Source: an uncultured Ectothiorhodospiraceae bacterium (GTDB taxonomy: Bacteria; Pseudomonadota; Gammaproteobacteria; Nitrococcales; Halorhodospiraceae). From it: a stretch of 42,723 bases of DNA. The DNA is taken from positions 1-42,723 of the forward strand of contig CAJXLI010000004.1 of NCBI GenBank assembly GCA_913055575.1, read 5' to 3'. The notes beneath the pieces are model-generated. The model ran no database searches, was not told where the DNA came from, and was given only the letters and a program-made list of their open reading frames with translations. Positions 33,655-41,547 of this stretch are shown here, one piece after another. Made by a program: the position numbers and the translations under genes. Within the stretch, counting starts at the first letter, position 1. Every line of letters begins with the position of its first letter.

Positions 33655-34367
33655 GCTGCCAGCGCCTCCCGCTGATGCTGCATCAGCCCCGTCACGCCGT
33701 GCTCGGCCAGGGCGAGCATGCGGTCGAGCTCATGGCGCCGGAAGGCGTGGCCCTCGGCGGTGCCCTGGAGCTCGATGAACCCGCCGGCGTCGTTCATGAC
33801 CACGTTCATGTCGGTCTCCGCCTCCCCATCCTCGGCGTAGTCCAAGTCGAGGACCGGCTCACCGCGATAGACGCCCACCGAGACCGAGGCCACCTGGCCG
33901 TGGATGGGCGAGCTGCTCAGCACCCTGTCGCGGAGCAGACCGGCCACCGCGTCGCGGAGCGCTACATAGCTGCCGGTAATAGCGGCGGTCCGGGTGCCGC
34001 CGTCGGCCTGCAGGACATCGCAATCGACCACGATACTGCGCTCGCCGAGGGCCTCGGCGTCCACCGCGGCGCGCAGGGAGCGGCCGATCAGGCGCTGGAT
34101 CTCCACGGTCCGCCCCTGCTGCTTGCCGCGGGCCGCCTCACGGTCGCTGCGGGTATGGGTGGCGCGCGGCAGCATACCGTACTCAGCGGTCACCCAGCCC
34201 TGGCCCTTGCCACGCAGCCAGGGCGGGACCCGGGCCTCAACGCTGGCCGTACAGAGTACCTTGGTATCGCCGAAGGCGATGAGCACCGACCCCTCGGCGT
34301 GCTTGGTGAACTGCCGCTGGATGGCAACCGGGCGAAGCTCGTCGACCTGTCGACCGCTCGGGCGCAT
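33651..34367 (-). CDS. rph: Ribonuclease PH
   Basis: RNase PH trims tRNA 3' ends phosphorolytically as a hexamer. The protein has 238 residues, matching the family. Signatures are [53 protein letters not shown] with the phosphate-site residues, [17 protein letters not shown] and [18 protein letters not shown] at 34367 follows AGGAGG; the upstream open frame is non-conserved. A ten-base perfect hairpin lies just before the ribosome site, and a promoter nearly 200 bases upstream suggests a long leader. Confidence 0.95.
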   Translation of the reverse strand: MRPSGRQVDELRPVAIQRQFTKHAEGSVLIAFGDTKVLCTASVEARVPPWLRGKGQGWVTAEYGMLPRATHTRSDREAARGKQQGRTVEIQRLIGRSLRAAVDAEALGERSIVVDCDVLQADGGTRTAAITGSYVALRDAVAGLLRDRVLSSSPIHGQVASVSVGVYRGEPVLDLDYAEDGEAETDMNVVMNDAGGFIELQGTAEGHAFRRHELDRMLALAEHGVTGLMQHQREALAA

Positions 34368-34385
34368 TCGTGCCTCCTGATCGGG

Positions 34386-34410
34386 GGTGCGGCGCCGGCA
34401 GCGCCGCACC
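34386..34410 (-). other. Perfect ten-base-pair hairpin in the rph leader
   Basis: GGTGCGGCGC (34386-34395) and GCGCCGCACC (34401-34410) flank a five-base loop. The stem ends about ten bases from the rph AGGAGG. No T-run follows, so it is not an intrinsic terminator. It could stabilise the mRNA or act as a processing or regulatory structure. Confidence 0.6.
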
Positions 34411-34568
34411 GGTATGCGGAGCGTAGATGCGGTATGGCCATGGCCCCCGCCGGACCGGCTCGCCGACATCCCTGCCCGGCGAGGCCTTCGAGCGCATCGG
34501 TGGCCACGCCACGAGGATCGCCCCACCGCCACAACGCGAGCCGCTATCTGGACATGCCGCGCACGCGC

Positions 34569-34596
34569 ATTCTACGGGATGTGGAGATACCTGCAA
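34569..34596 (-). promoter_or_regulatory. Candidate sigma-70 promoter of rph-rdgB-hemW
   Basis: On the minus strand TTGCAG (34596-34591) and TAGAAT (34574-34569) are 16 bases apart, one of the best consensus matches in the window. It predicts an rph leader of about 195 bases. Confidence 0.5.
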
Positions 34597-34683
34597 TCGG
34601 GCCATCATGCCCATCCCCAGGGGGAGTGCTGCGGCGCCATCTGATATACTGGTCCATTCCCCATTGCCGTGGAGAAGGCACCG

Positions 34684-35565
34684 TTGATCCACAGCATGAC
34701 CGCCTTCGAGCGCCGCGAGGCCCGGGGCGAGTGGGGTGGCCGAGCCGGGCGCCTGGCCTGGGAGCTGCGCTCGGTCAACCACCGCTACCTGGAGATCCAG
34801 CCGCGCCTGCCCGAGGAGCTCCGCAGCCTCGAGCCGTCGATCCGCGAGCGCGTCCGGAGTCAGCTCGGGCGCGGCAAGGTCGAGTGCCATCTGCGCTACA
34901 CCGCCGAGCCCGGCGGCGCCGGCGGGCTGGAGGTCGACTGGGAGCGGGTCGACGCGCTGGCACGGATCGCCGCGGAGATCGGCGCCCGCCTCGGCGATGC
35001 GGCGCAGCCGGCCTCCACCGCCGAGATCCTGCGCTATCCCGGCGTCATCGGCGAGCCGGCGGCGGACCCGGAGCCGCTGCAGGAGGCGGCCCTGGCGCTG
35101 CTCGACGAGGCCCTGACGGGCCTGCGCGCCCACCGCGCCCGCGAGGGGGAGCAGCTGGCCGAGCACCTCCGAAGCCGCGCCGAGGCGGCCCAGGCGACGG
35201 TCGCACAGCTGGCGGCGGACCGCGAGCAGCTCAATGAGCGCATCCGCAAGCGCCTGACCGCCCGGTTAGCGGAGCTGCCCGAGCCGGCCGACCCCGGCCG
35301 CCTGGAGCAGGAGCTGGCCTACATCGTCCAGCGGCTGGACATCGACGAGGAGCTCGAGCGCCTCCAGGCCCACCTGCAGGAGACCCTGCGCCTGCTGGAT
35401 GCGGCGGAGCCGGTGGGCCGGCGGCTCGACTTCCTGATGCAGGAGCTCAACCGCGAGGCGAACACCGTGGCCTCGAAGTCCGGCCGTGTGGAGAGCAGCA
35501 ACGCCGCCCTGGAGCTGAAGGTCCTTATCGAGCAGATGCGCGAGCAGGTCCAGAATGTCGAGTGA
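34684..35565 (+). CDS. yicC: YicC family endoribonuclease-like protein
   Basis: YicC proteins are stress-linked proteins with reported endoribonuclease activity in E. coli and a conserved link to gmk and rph. This one has about 293 residues. It opens IHSMTAFERREARGEW and continues ELRSVNHRYLEIQPRLPEELR and RSQLGRGKVECHLRY. The C-terminal DUF1732 part has GRRLDFLMQELNREANTVAS and NAALELKVLIEQMREQVQNVE. The TTG at 34684 matches the start of E. coli YicC (MIRSMTAY) and has GGAGAAGG at good spacing. It overlaps gmk by 11 bases. Confidence 0.93.
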   Translation: MIHSMTAFERREARGEWGGRAGRLAWELRSVNHRYLEIQPRLPEELRSLEPSIRERVRSQLGRGKVECHLRYTAEPGGAGGLEVDWERVDALARIAAEIGARLGDAAQPASTAEILRYPGVIGEPAADPEPLQEAALALLDEALTGLRAHRAREGEQLAEHLRSRAEAAQATVAQLAADREQLNERIRKRLTARLAELPEPADPGRLEQELAYIVQRLDIDEELERLQAHLQETLRLLDAAEPVGRRLDFLMQELNREANTVASKSGRVESSNAALELKVLIEQMREQVQNVE

Positions 35566-36196
35566 GGTAGCACCGCCCCGCGGCAACCTCTTCATCGTCT
35601 CGGCGCCCTCCGGCGCCGGCAAGACGAGCCTGGTGCGCGCCCTGCTGAGCCGGGTCCCCGGCCTGGAGCTGTCCGTCTCCAGCACGACCCGCCCCCCGCG
35701 TCACGGGGAGAGCGACGGCGTGGACTACCACTTCCTCGACGAGGCGCAATTCGTGGAGCGCGTCGAGGCCGGCCGCTTCCTGGAGTATGCCCGCGTCTTC
35801 GACAACCTCTACGGCACCTCGCGGGACGCGGTGGAGACGCGCCTGGACACCGGCGCCGACGTGATCCTGGAGATCGACTGGCAGGGGGCGCAGCAGGTAC
35901 GCCAGGCCCTGCCGGAGGCTGTCTCGGTCTTCATCCTGCCGCCCTCGCGGGCGGAGCTCCGACGCCGGCTCAGCGAGCGCGGCCAGGACCCGGCAACGGT
36001 CATCGAGCGCCGCCTGGCCGAGGCGGTCGAGGAGATCTCGCACTACGCGGAGTACGACTACCTCGTCGTCAACGACGGCTTCGAGCAGGCGCTGTCCCAG
36101 CTGCACAGCCTGGTCGAGGCGCAACGGCTGGCCCGCGGGCGCCAGGGGCAGGTCCACGCGGCGACCCTGGCGGAGCTCCTCGGGGAAGGGGGCTGA
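35555..36196 (+). CDS. gmk: Guanylate kinase
   Basis: Gmk phosphorylates GMP to GDP with ATP. The protein has 213 residues. The P-loop is FIVSAPSGAGKTSLVRAL (Lys23), followed by SVSSTTRPPRHGESDGVDYHF for GMP binding, EYARVFDNLYGTS and VILEIDWQGAQQVR. ATG at 35555 overlaps the end of yicC by 11 bases. In most relatives rpoZ-spoT follow directly; here the next gene is on the opposite strand. A stable stem-loop lies 14 bases after the stop. Confidence 0.96.
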   Translation: MSSEVAPPRGNLFIVSAPSGAGKTSLVRALLSRVPGLELSVSSTTRPPRHGESDGVDYHFLDEAQFVERVEAGRFLEYARVFDNLYGTSRDAVETRLDTGADVILEIDWQGAQQVRQALPEAVSVFILPPSRAELRRRLSERGQDPATVIERRLAEAVEEISHYAEYDYLVVNDGFEQALSQLHSLVEAQRLARGRQGQVHAATLAELLGEGG

Positions 36197-36209
36197 CGCG
36201 GCCGCGTAG

Positions 36210-36240
36210 GCCGGCTCGCTACCACCTGGGGTAGCCCGGC
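36210..36240. terminator. Stem-loop between convergent gmk and NYN genes
   Basis: GCTACC (36218-36223) pairs with GGTAGC (36230-36235), extended by GCCGG and CCGGC outside a three-base bulge. It sits in the 69-base convergent gap and could act on both transcripts. There is no T-run, so termination strength is uncertain. Confidence 0.45.
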
Positions 36241-36265
36241 AGAGAGCCGCTACCGGCCGGGCACG

Positions 36266-37099
36266 CTAGACGCGCTGGATCTGCGCGGCCTGCAGCGCCC
36301 CCTCCTTGACCGGTGACGGCACCACCTCGAACTCCAGCACGATCTGGTGGCTCGGCAAGTCCGCCGGATTGACATCCTCCGGCAGGTCCACGTCGCGGAA
36401 GAAGGCCGAGGCGTAGGGCGAGTCGGGGTCCCGGGTATCGGTGACCCAGAGGTTGTCCCGCCAGTCGAGATCCCCGCGCAGGTAGCGCAGGAAGCCGTAG
36501 CTACCCTCCTGGGCGTGGTAGTAGCAGGTGCCCCGCACCCGCGAGCCGATCTCGCCCCAGGCAGGGTGGCCGTTGCCGCCGCGGCGGCTCGGCAGCAGCC
36601 CGGGGATCAGGTAGCCGGAGATGAAGTCGTCCGCCTCGCGCTTGAGGTCGCCGGAGATGTTCTCGAAGGCGATGATCTCCACGCGGCAGCCCTGATCCTG
36701 CAAGGCGCGGACCACCTGCACGAAGTCGCCGTCGCCGGTGACCAGGACCACTCGGGAGAGGTTACGGGACTGGGTGAGGGCGTCCACGGCCATCTCCAGG
36801 TCGGCGTTGGCCTTGGCGTAGCGGTTGCCCTCGTCATCGGTATACCAGCGGAAGTGCTTGACGATGACCTTGTAGCCGAACTCCCGCAGGGAGCCGAAGA
36901 AGTTGTTGATCTTCTGCTGGTAGGCGGCGTCCTTGTAGGCCCGGGAGTCGTCGTAGACCGCGTAGACATTGAGGCGCAGCGCCTCTCTCCCGCCCCGGCA
37001 TGCCAGCCGGCGCAGCACGTCGTACTGCATGCCGAAGCCGCCATTGGCCTGGATGTTGGCAACGTCTACATAGATGCCGACAGCGCTCGCTGCGCCCAA
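36266..37099 (-). CDS. NYN-domain protein with C-terminal cold-shock/OB-like domain
   Basis: This 277-residue protein has an N-terminal NYN (PIN-like) nuclease domain. Acidic residues expected for metal binding are at GIYVDVANI (Asp12), AKANADLEMAVDAL (Asp100) and VLVTGDGDFVQVV (Asp123, Asp125). The C-terminal part (about residues 187-275) has RGTCYYHAQEGSYGFLRYL, resembling the cold-shock-domain RNA-binding strand, and ends VLEFEVVPSPVKEGALQA, like the last CSD strand. The combination suggests an RNA-targeted nuclease, by inference. The start is TTG 37099 with GAGGGAGG upstream; 30 bases separate it from the Irr-like gene, so the two may be cotranscribed. Confidence 0.8.
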   Translation of the reverse strand: MGAASAVGIYVDVANIQANGGFGMQYDVLRRLACRGGREALRLNVYAVYDDSRAYKDAAYQQKINNFFGSLREFGYKVIVKHFRWYTDDEGNRYAKANADLEMAVDALTQSRNLSRVVLVTGDGDFVQVVRALQDQGCRVEIIAFENISGDLKREADDFISGYLIPGLLPSRRGGNGHPAWGEIGSRVRGTCYYHAQEGSYGFLRYLRGDLDWRDNLWVTDTRDPDSPYASAFFRDVDLPEDVNPADLPSHQIVLEFEVVPSPVKEGALQAAQIQRV

Positions 37100-37129
37100 A
37101 TACCCTCCCTCGCTATGCGGTGGATACGC

Positions 37130-37573
37130 CTACCCCTTATGCTCGCGCAGGCGGACGACGATATCCACCCCAGCGATGCGCTTGCCGGACGGGACCTCTA
37201 CCTTGCGGCGCACCTGCTCCTCGTCCACCTCCAGGTGGACGTCCTCGATCTTGCCGCTGTCCTCGTCGTAGAGGTGGTGGTGCGACTCGGTCTTGGTATC
37301 GAAGTAGGACTTGCCGGCGTGGACGACGACCTCACGCAGCAGCCCGGCATCCTTGAACTGGTTCAGGGTGTTGTAGACCGTCGCCAGGGAGACCCTCACC
37401 CCCTGCGCCGTGGCCTCCTCGTAGAGCGATTCAGCGGTTACGTGGCGATCCTCGCCGGAGAACAGCAGCCCAGCGAGCGCAAGCCGCTGCTGGGTGGGGC
37501 GCAGGCCCACCGCGCGGAGGTAGCCGGCCCCCTCGTCCTCCTCGAACTTCGGGGTTGGGCGGGTCTCGGTCAT
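37130..37573 (-). CDS. Fur-superfamily regulator, Irr-like
   Basis: This 147-residue winged-helix regulator is related to Fur. The helix-turn-helix region is LRPTQQRLALAGLLFSGEDRH through VSLATVYNTLNQFKDAGLLRE. The metal/heme region SYFDTKTESHHHLYDEDSG carries three histidines (98-100). The wording of these segments is closer, from memory, to alphaproteobacterial Irr (iron/heme response) than to Fur or Zur. There is no cysteine anywhere, so the structural CxxC zinc sites of Fur and PerR are absent. ATG at 37573. A palindrome in the divergent control region suggests autoregulation and control of cls. Confidence 0.85.
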   Translation of the reverse strand: MTETRPTPKFEEDEGAGYLRAVGLRPTQQRLALAGLLFSGEDRHVTAESLYEEATAQGVRVSLATVYNTLNQFKDAGLLREVVVHAGKSYFDTKTESHHHLYDEDSGKIEDVHLEVDEEQVRRKVEVPSGKRIAGVDIVVRLREHKG

Positions 37574-37605
37574 AGGGCCCTCTGGTCCGATCGCTATACC
37601 GTGGA

Positions 37606-37634
37606 TTAATGCAGAATTAGTTTAATCCTAATAT
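37606..37634 (+). promoter_or_regulatory. Candidate promoter of cardiolipin synthase gene
   Basis: TTAATG (37606-37611) and TAATAT (37629-37634) are 17 bases apart in an A+T-rich island. The predicted leader is about 50 bases to the ATG at 37691. The spacer contains the inverted repeat at 37616-37632. Confidence 0.45.
37616..37632. promoter_or_regulatory. Candidate operator (17-base inverted repeat) between the Irr-like gene and cls
   Basis: ATTAG and CTAAT flank seven bases (TTTAATC). The repeat overlaps the predicted cls promoter and lies 43-59 bases before the regulator ATG. Its size and A+T content resemble Fur/Irr-class operators, although it does not match the published Irr element closely. 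Confidence 0.4.
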
Positions 37635-37690
37635 AACGCCAGGCTCAACCCAAAGCCCGGTTCCCAACTGCGACGAAAACGCCGACACTG

Positions 37691-39115
37691 ATGCCCATGG
37701 ACCTTGCCGCCTGGATCCTCGCCACCGTCAGTGTCCTCGCCGCCCTCGCCGGCCCTATCGCTGCTGGACACGCCCTGCTCACCAAGCAGGAGCCCCAGGT
37801 AGCGACAGCATGGATCACCGTCTGCCTGCTCTTCCCCCTGGCCGGCGCGCTCTTCTACTACACCTTCGGCATCAACCGTGTCCGGACGCGGGCGCGCAAG
37901 TTGATGGCCGAGGAGCGGGCCCCGTCGGGCCCGGCCCCCTCGGCGAGGAGCCATACGCCCGCCATCGGCCCGGAGTACGCCGAGCAGGTCCGCATATCGG
38001 ACGCCGTGACCGGCCGGCCGCTGCAGCACGGCAACCGGATCCAGAGCCTGCACAACGGCGAGCAGGCGTACCCCCGTATGCTCGAGGCCATCGACACCGC
38101 GCAGCACTCGGTCTACCTGAGCACCTACATCTTCGGCACGAGAGCCAGCGGCTGGCAGTTCATCCGTGCCCTGGCTGCCGCCTACCGCCGCGGCGTAGAC
38201 GTGCGCGTGCTCATCGACGGCGTCGGTGACCTCTACGCCTGGCCCCGCGCCAGCCGGCTGCTGCGCCGCGCCGGGATCCCTACCGCCCGCTTCCTGCCGC
38301 CACGCCTGCTGCCCCCGCAGCTGTCGATCAACCTGCGCAACCACCGCAAGCTGCTGGTAGTGGACGGCCAGCGCGGCTTCACCGGCGGCATGAACCTCAG
38401 CGACCGCCACGTGCTGCAGAGCGATAGGCCCCGCCTGGTCGACGACATCCACTTCCTGATCGACGGGCCGGCCGTGGCGCAGATGGAGCAGGTCTTCCTC
38501 GAGGACTGGGCGTTCACCACCGGCGACCCCCAGGGGCTGTCCGTGCCCGGCCAGCCACACAGCGAGGGTGCGCTGTGCCGGATCATCACCGATGGCCCCA
38601 ACGAGGATCTGGATCGGCTGGTGATGACCTTGATCGGGGCCCTGTCCGCGGCACGGGAGGAGGTCTGGGTCGTCACCCCCTACTTCCTGCCCATGCGCTC
38701 GCTGACGACGGCGCTGGAGGCAGCGGCCCTGCGCGGTGTCGAGGTCAACGTCCTGCTGCCCGAGCGCAACAACCTCCCCTTCGTCCACTGGGCGACGCGG
38801 CACATGCTCGCTGAGCTGATCCAATGGGGCGTCCAGGTCTACTACCAGCCGCCGCCGTTCGCCCACTCCAAGCTGTTCGTGGTGGATCGGCGCTACGCGC
38901 AGATCGGCTCGTCGAACATGGACCCGCGCAGCCTACGCCTGAACTTCGAGCTCAACGCGGAGATCTACGACCCGACCCTCGCCGGAGATATGGCCACCGA
39001 CTGCCGGCGCATGCGCGCTGGATCGCGGCAGATCAGCCGCTCCGAGCTGGCACAGCGGACACCTGCGGAGCGCCTGCGGGACGCGGTGTCCTGGCTCGCA
39101 TCCCCTTACCTGTAG
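37691..39115 (+). CDS. cls: Cardiolipin synthase
   Basis: Cls condenses phosphatidylglycerol molecules to cardiolipin in the inner membrane. It is a phospholipase D-superfamily protein of 474 residues with two N-terminal hydrophobic segments (LAAWILATVSVLAALAGPIA and TVCLLFPLAGALFYYTFGI). It has two HKD motifs: NHRKLLVVDGQRGFTGGMN (His218, Lys220, Asp225) and HSKLFVVDRRYAQIGSSNMD (His392, Lys394, Asp399). The length is typical. ATG at 37691 or 37697 could start it, as no strong ribosome site is seen. It is divergent from the Irr-like regulator. Cardiolipin rises in many halophiles at high salt. Confidence 0.94.
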   Translation: MPMDLAAWILATVSVLAALAGPIAAGHALLTKQEPQVATAWITVCLLFPLAGALFYYTFGINRVRTRARKLMAEERAPSGPAPSARSHTPAIGPEYAEQVRISDAVTGRPLQHGNRIQSLHNGEQAYPRMLEAIDTAQHSVYLSTYIFGTRASGWQFIRALAAAYRRGVDVRVLIDGVGDLYAWPRASRLLRRAGIPTARFLPPRLLPPQLSINLRNHRKLLVVDGQRGFTGGMNLSDRHVLQSDRPRLVDDIHFLIDGPAVAQMEQVFLEDWAFTTGDPQGLSVPGQPHSEGALCRIITDGPNEDLDRLVMTLIGALSAAREEVWVVTPYFLPMRSLTTALEAAALRGVEVNVLLPERNNLPFVHWATRHMLAELIQWGVQVYYQPPPFAHSKLFVVDRRYAQIGSSNMDPRSLRLNFELNAEIYDPTLAGDMATDCRRMRAGSRQISRSELAQRTPAERLRDAVSWLASPYL

Positions 39116-39130
39116 CGGCATAATAGCCGC

Positions 39131-40603
39131 ATGAGCGAGACCCAGCCCCACCCGGGCCTGGCCGGGGCGTTGCGCGAGCGCCTCGGCGAGGCAGCGGTCG
39201 TGACCGACCCCACTCGGCTCGCGCCGTACATGGCGGAGCAGCGCGGGCTCTACACTGGGCAGGGCCGGCTGGTCGTACGGCCTGCGGACACCGACGGCGT
39301 GGCCGCCGCGGTCCGGCTATGCCGCGACTACGGCGCAGCCGTGGTCGCCCAGTCCGGCAACACCGGCACGGTCGGAGGCGGCGCCCCCCGCCATGCCGGC
39401 GAGGTGGTGATCAGCCTCGAGCGGCTCCGGCGCATCCGCCACCTCGACGCCGAGGACGGCCACCTCGTTGCCGAGGCCGGCTGCACCCTGGCCGCCCTCC
39501 AGGAGGCGGCGGCCCGGGCCGGGCGCTATCTGCCCCTGAGCCTGGCCTCCGAGGCAGAGTGCCGGATCGGCGGCAACCTGGCCACCAACGCTGGCGGGCT
39601 CAATGTGCTGCGCTACGGCAACGCCCGCGCGCAGACGCTCGGCCTCGAGGTGGTGCTCGCCGACGGCCGGATCTGGCGTAGCCTGCAGGGGCTGCGCAAG
39701 GACAACAGCGGCTACGATATACGCGACCTGTTCATCGGCTCCGGCGGCGAGCTCGGGATCATCACCGCCGCCACCCTGCGCCTGCACCCGATCCCTAGCA
39801 ACCGCCGCGTGGCGCTGCTGGCCATGCCCGAGCTAGGGCCCATCCTACCCCTGGTGCGCGCTGCCCAGGCCGAGAGCGGCGACGCCGTCGTGGCCGCCGA
39901 GCTGATGAGCGCCGAGGCCCTGGCCATGGGCCAGCACCTCGAGGACACCCCGGCGAACCCGCTGCCCGGCTCTCCCTGGTACCTGCTAGTGGAGCTGGCT
40001 ACACCGGACCCCCGGGCCGACCTGGACGCGGCGCTGGCAGCGGCCCTGGAGCCGCTGCAGGAGGCAGGCCAGATCGACGACGCCCGGCTCGCCCCCACCG
40101 AGGCGGCAGCGGCCCGGCTCTGGCGGCTGCGCACCGCCATCCCCGACGGCCAGAAGCGCGTCGGGGCGAGCATCAAGCACGACATCTCGGTCCTGCCCGG
40201 CGACATCGCCGCCTTCGTCCCGCGGGCGCTGGCCGCGGTACAAGGGCTCGACCCCCGGGTACGGCCCTGCGTGTTCGGCCACGTGGGCGACGGCAATCTC
40301 CACTTCAACCTGACCCAGCCGGCGGACGCCGACGGCGCGGCCTTCCTCGCCCAGAGGGCGAGCTACCACCGCATTGTCCACGATGAGGTACGCCGCTTCG
40401 CCGGCTCGGTGGCCGCCGAGCACGGGGTCGGGCAGCTCAAGCGCGACGAGGTCCGCAGCTACGCCGATCCGCTAGGCATCGAGCTGATGCAGCACCTCAA
40501 GCAGGCCCTGGATCCCGACGGCCTGCTCAACCCCGGCAAGGGGGCGGCTGCCACCGGCCCGCGCACCGCCGACCTCAACCCTGGAGACGATGCGTCATGC
40601 TGA
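39131..40603 (+). CDS. FAD-binding oxidase/dehydrogenase (D-2-hydroxyacid / GlcD type)
   Basis: This is a flavin-dependent 2-hydroxyacid dehydrogenase of 490 residues. The PCMH-type FAD domain spans about residues 40-230, with VVAQSGNTGTVGGGAP, SEAECRIGGNLATNAGGLN and DLFIGSGGELGIITAATL. The C-terminal FAD-oxidase domain has the metal/substrate motif CVFGHVGDGNLHFNLTQP and AAEHGVGQLKRDEV. These fit D-2-hydroxyglutarate or D-lactate dehydrogenases and glycolate oxidase GlcD; the substrate is not determined. It begins 15 bases after cls, close to a CATAAT box, and ends overlapping mlaA by seven bases. Confidence 0.9.
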   Translation: MSETQPHPGLAGALRERLGEAAVVTDPTRLAPYMAEQRGLYTGQGRLVVRPADTDGVAAAVRLCRDYGAAVVAQSGNTGTVGGGAPRHAGEVVISLERLRRIRHLDAEDGHLVAEAGCTLAALQEAAARAGRYLPLSLASEAECRIGGNLATNAGGLNVLRYGNARAQTLGLEVVLADGRIWRSLQGLRKDNSGYDIRDLFIGSGGELGIITAATLRLHPIPSNRRVALLAMPELGPILPLVRAAQAESGDAVVAAELMSAEALAMGQHLEDTPANPLPGSPWYLLVELATPDPRADLDAALAAALEPLQEAGQIDDARLAPTEAAAARLWRLRTAIPDGQKRVGASIKHDISVLPGDIAAFVPRALAAVQGLDPRVRPCVFGHVGDGNLHFNLTQPADADGAAFLAQRASYHRIVHDEVRRFAGSVAAEHGVGQLKRDEVRSYADPLGIELMQHLKQALDPDGLLNPGKGAAATGPRTADLNPGDDASC

Positions 40604-41418
40604 AGCACTGGCACTACCGGACCCTCCTGCTGGCGCTGCTGCCGCTGCTCACCGCTTGCGCCGGCACGGGCACCACCGAAGAAGATCCCGCAGACACCAC
40701 CAGCACCGCAGACGAGGCCGCGTGGGACGATGGCTGGGAGCAGGGGACCCAGGATCCCCTGGAGCCCTACAATCGGTGGGTCTTCGCCTTCAACCAGACG
40801 GTGGACGACTACGCCCTCCGCCCGGTCGCCGTAGCCTATCGGGACTACCTCCCCACCGCCGTGCGCCGGCCCATCGGCAACGCCCTGGACAACCTGCGCG
40901 AGCCCTTCAGCGCGGGCAACTACTACCTGCGGGGCAAGCTCGGCGAGGGCAGCCGCAGCACCGCCCGCTTCCTCCTCAACACCACGGTGGGGGTGCTCGG
41001 CCTATTCGACGTCGCCGGCGCCGCCGGCCTGGAGCAGGAGCAGACCGACCTGGGCCTGACCCTGGGGGAGTGGGGCACACCAGCGGGGCCCTACCTGGTC
41101 CTGCCCTTGCTCGGGCCGAGCAACATCCGCGATACCACCGGCCTGGCCGGGCGCTACCTCACCCGCGACTACCACGACCCCCTACACTGGGCCGACGTGG
41201 AGAGCGCCACACGCTACGGCGTAACCGCCCTGAACATCGTCGATACCCGGGCCGAGCTGCTCTCGCTGGACGAGCTCATGGCCGACTCGGGCGCCGATCC
41301 CTACATCTTCATGCGCGAGTCGTACCTGCAGAACCGGCGCGAGCGCCTGGCGGAGGACGAGTGGGGCGAATGGGACAGCGGCGGCTGGGAGGATGGCGGC
41401 TGGGAGAACGGTGGCTAG
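40597..41418 (+). CDS. mlaA: Outer-membrane lipoprotein MlaA (VacJ)
   Basis: MlaA removes phospholipid from the outer leaflet of the outer membrane and feeds the Mla pathway. The protein has 273 residues. The signal peptide and lipobox end at LLTAC (Cys21). An acidic linker precedes the VacJ domain, which starts QDPLEPYNRWVFAFN and includes FSAGNYYLRGKLGEGSRSTARF, NTTVGVLGLFDVA and GPYLVLPLLGPSNIRDT. The last 20 residues are an unusual Trp/Gly/acid run (WGEWDSGGWEDGGWENGG). mlaBCDEF genes are not in view. The start overlaps the upstream oxidase gene. Confidence 0.93.
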   Translation: MLKHWHYRTLLLALLPLLTACAGTGTTEEDPADTTSTADEAAWDDGWEQGTQDPLEPYNRWVFAFNQTVDDYALRPVAVAYRDYLPTAVRRPIGNALDNLREPFSAGNYYLRGKLGEGSRSTARFLLNTTVGVLGLFDVAGAAGLEQEQTDLGLTLGEWGTPAGPYLVLPLLGPSNIRDTTGLAGRYLTRDYHDPLHWADVESATRYGVTALNIVDTRAELLSLDELMADSGADPYIFMRESYLQNRRERLAEDEWGEWDSGGWEDGGWENGG

Positions 41419-41547
41419 GACGAACTCGCGGGCCGAGGGCACCGGCGCTGCCAGCTCAGGGCCCCTGGGAGCCGCCGCGGCAGCCCGGCGTGATCCCCCT
41501 GCGAGCCGGAGGTAGCGCCGGTGAGCACGGATGCGGGGCGCGCCTGA

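Larger units (their letters stand above)
34368..34683. other. Non-coding divergent region between rph and yicC
   Basis: These 316 bases hold the rph leader hairpin, a good minus-strand promoter, and a plus-strand -10-like TATACT (34645-34650) for yicC. I see no small gene with a ribosome site and no recognised RNA motif. Open frames here are extensions of rph or its shadows. The section between about 34415 and 34560 would be transcribed as rph leader if the promoter call is right. Confidence 0.5.
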
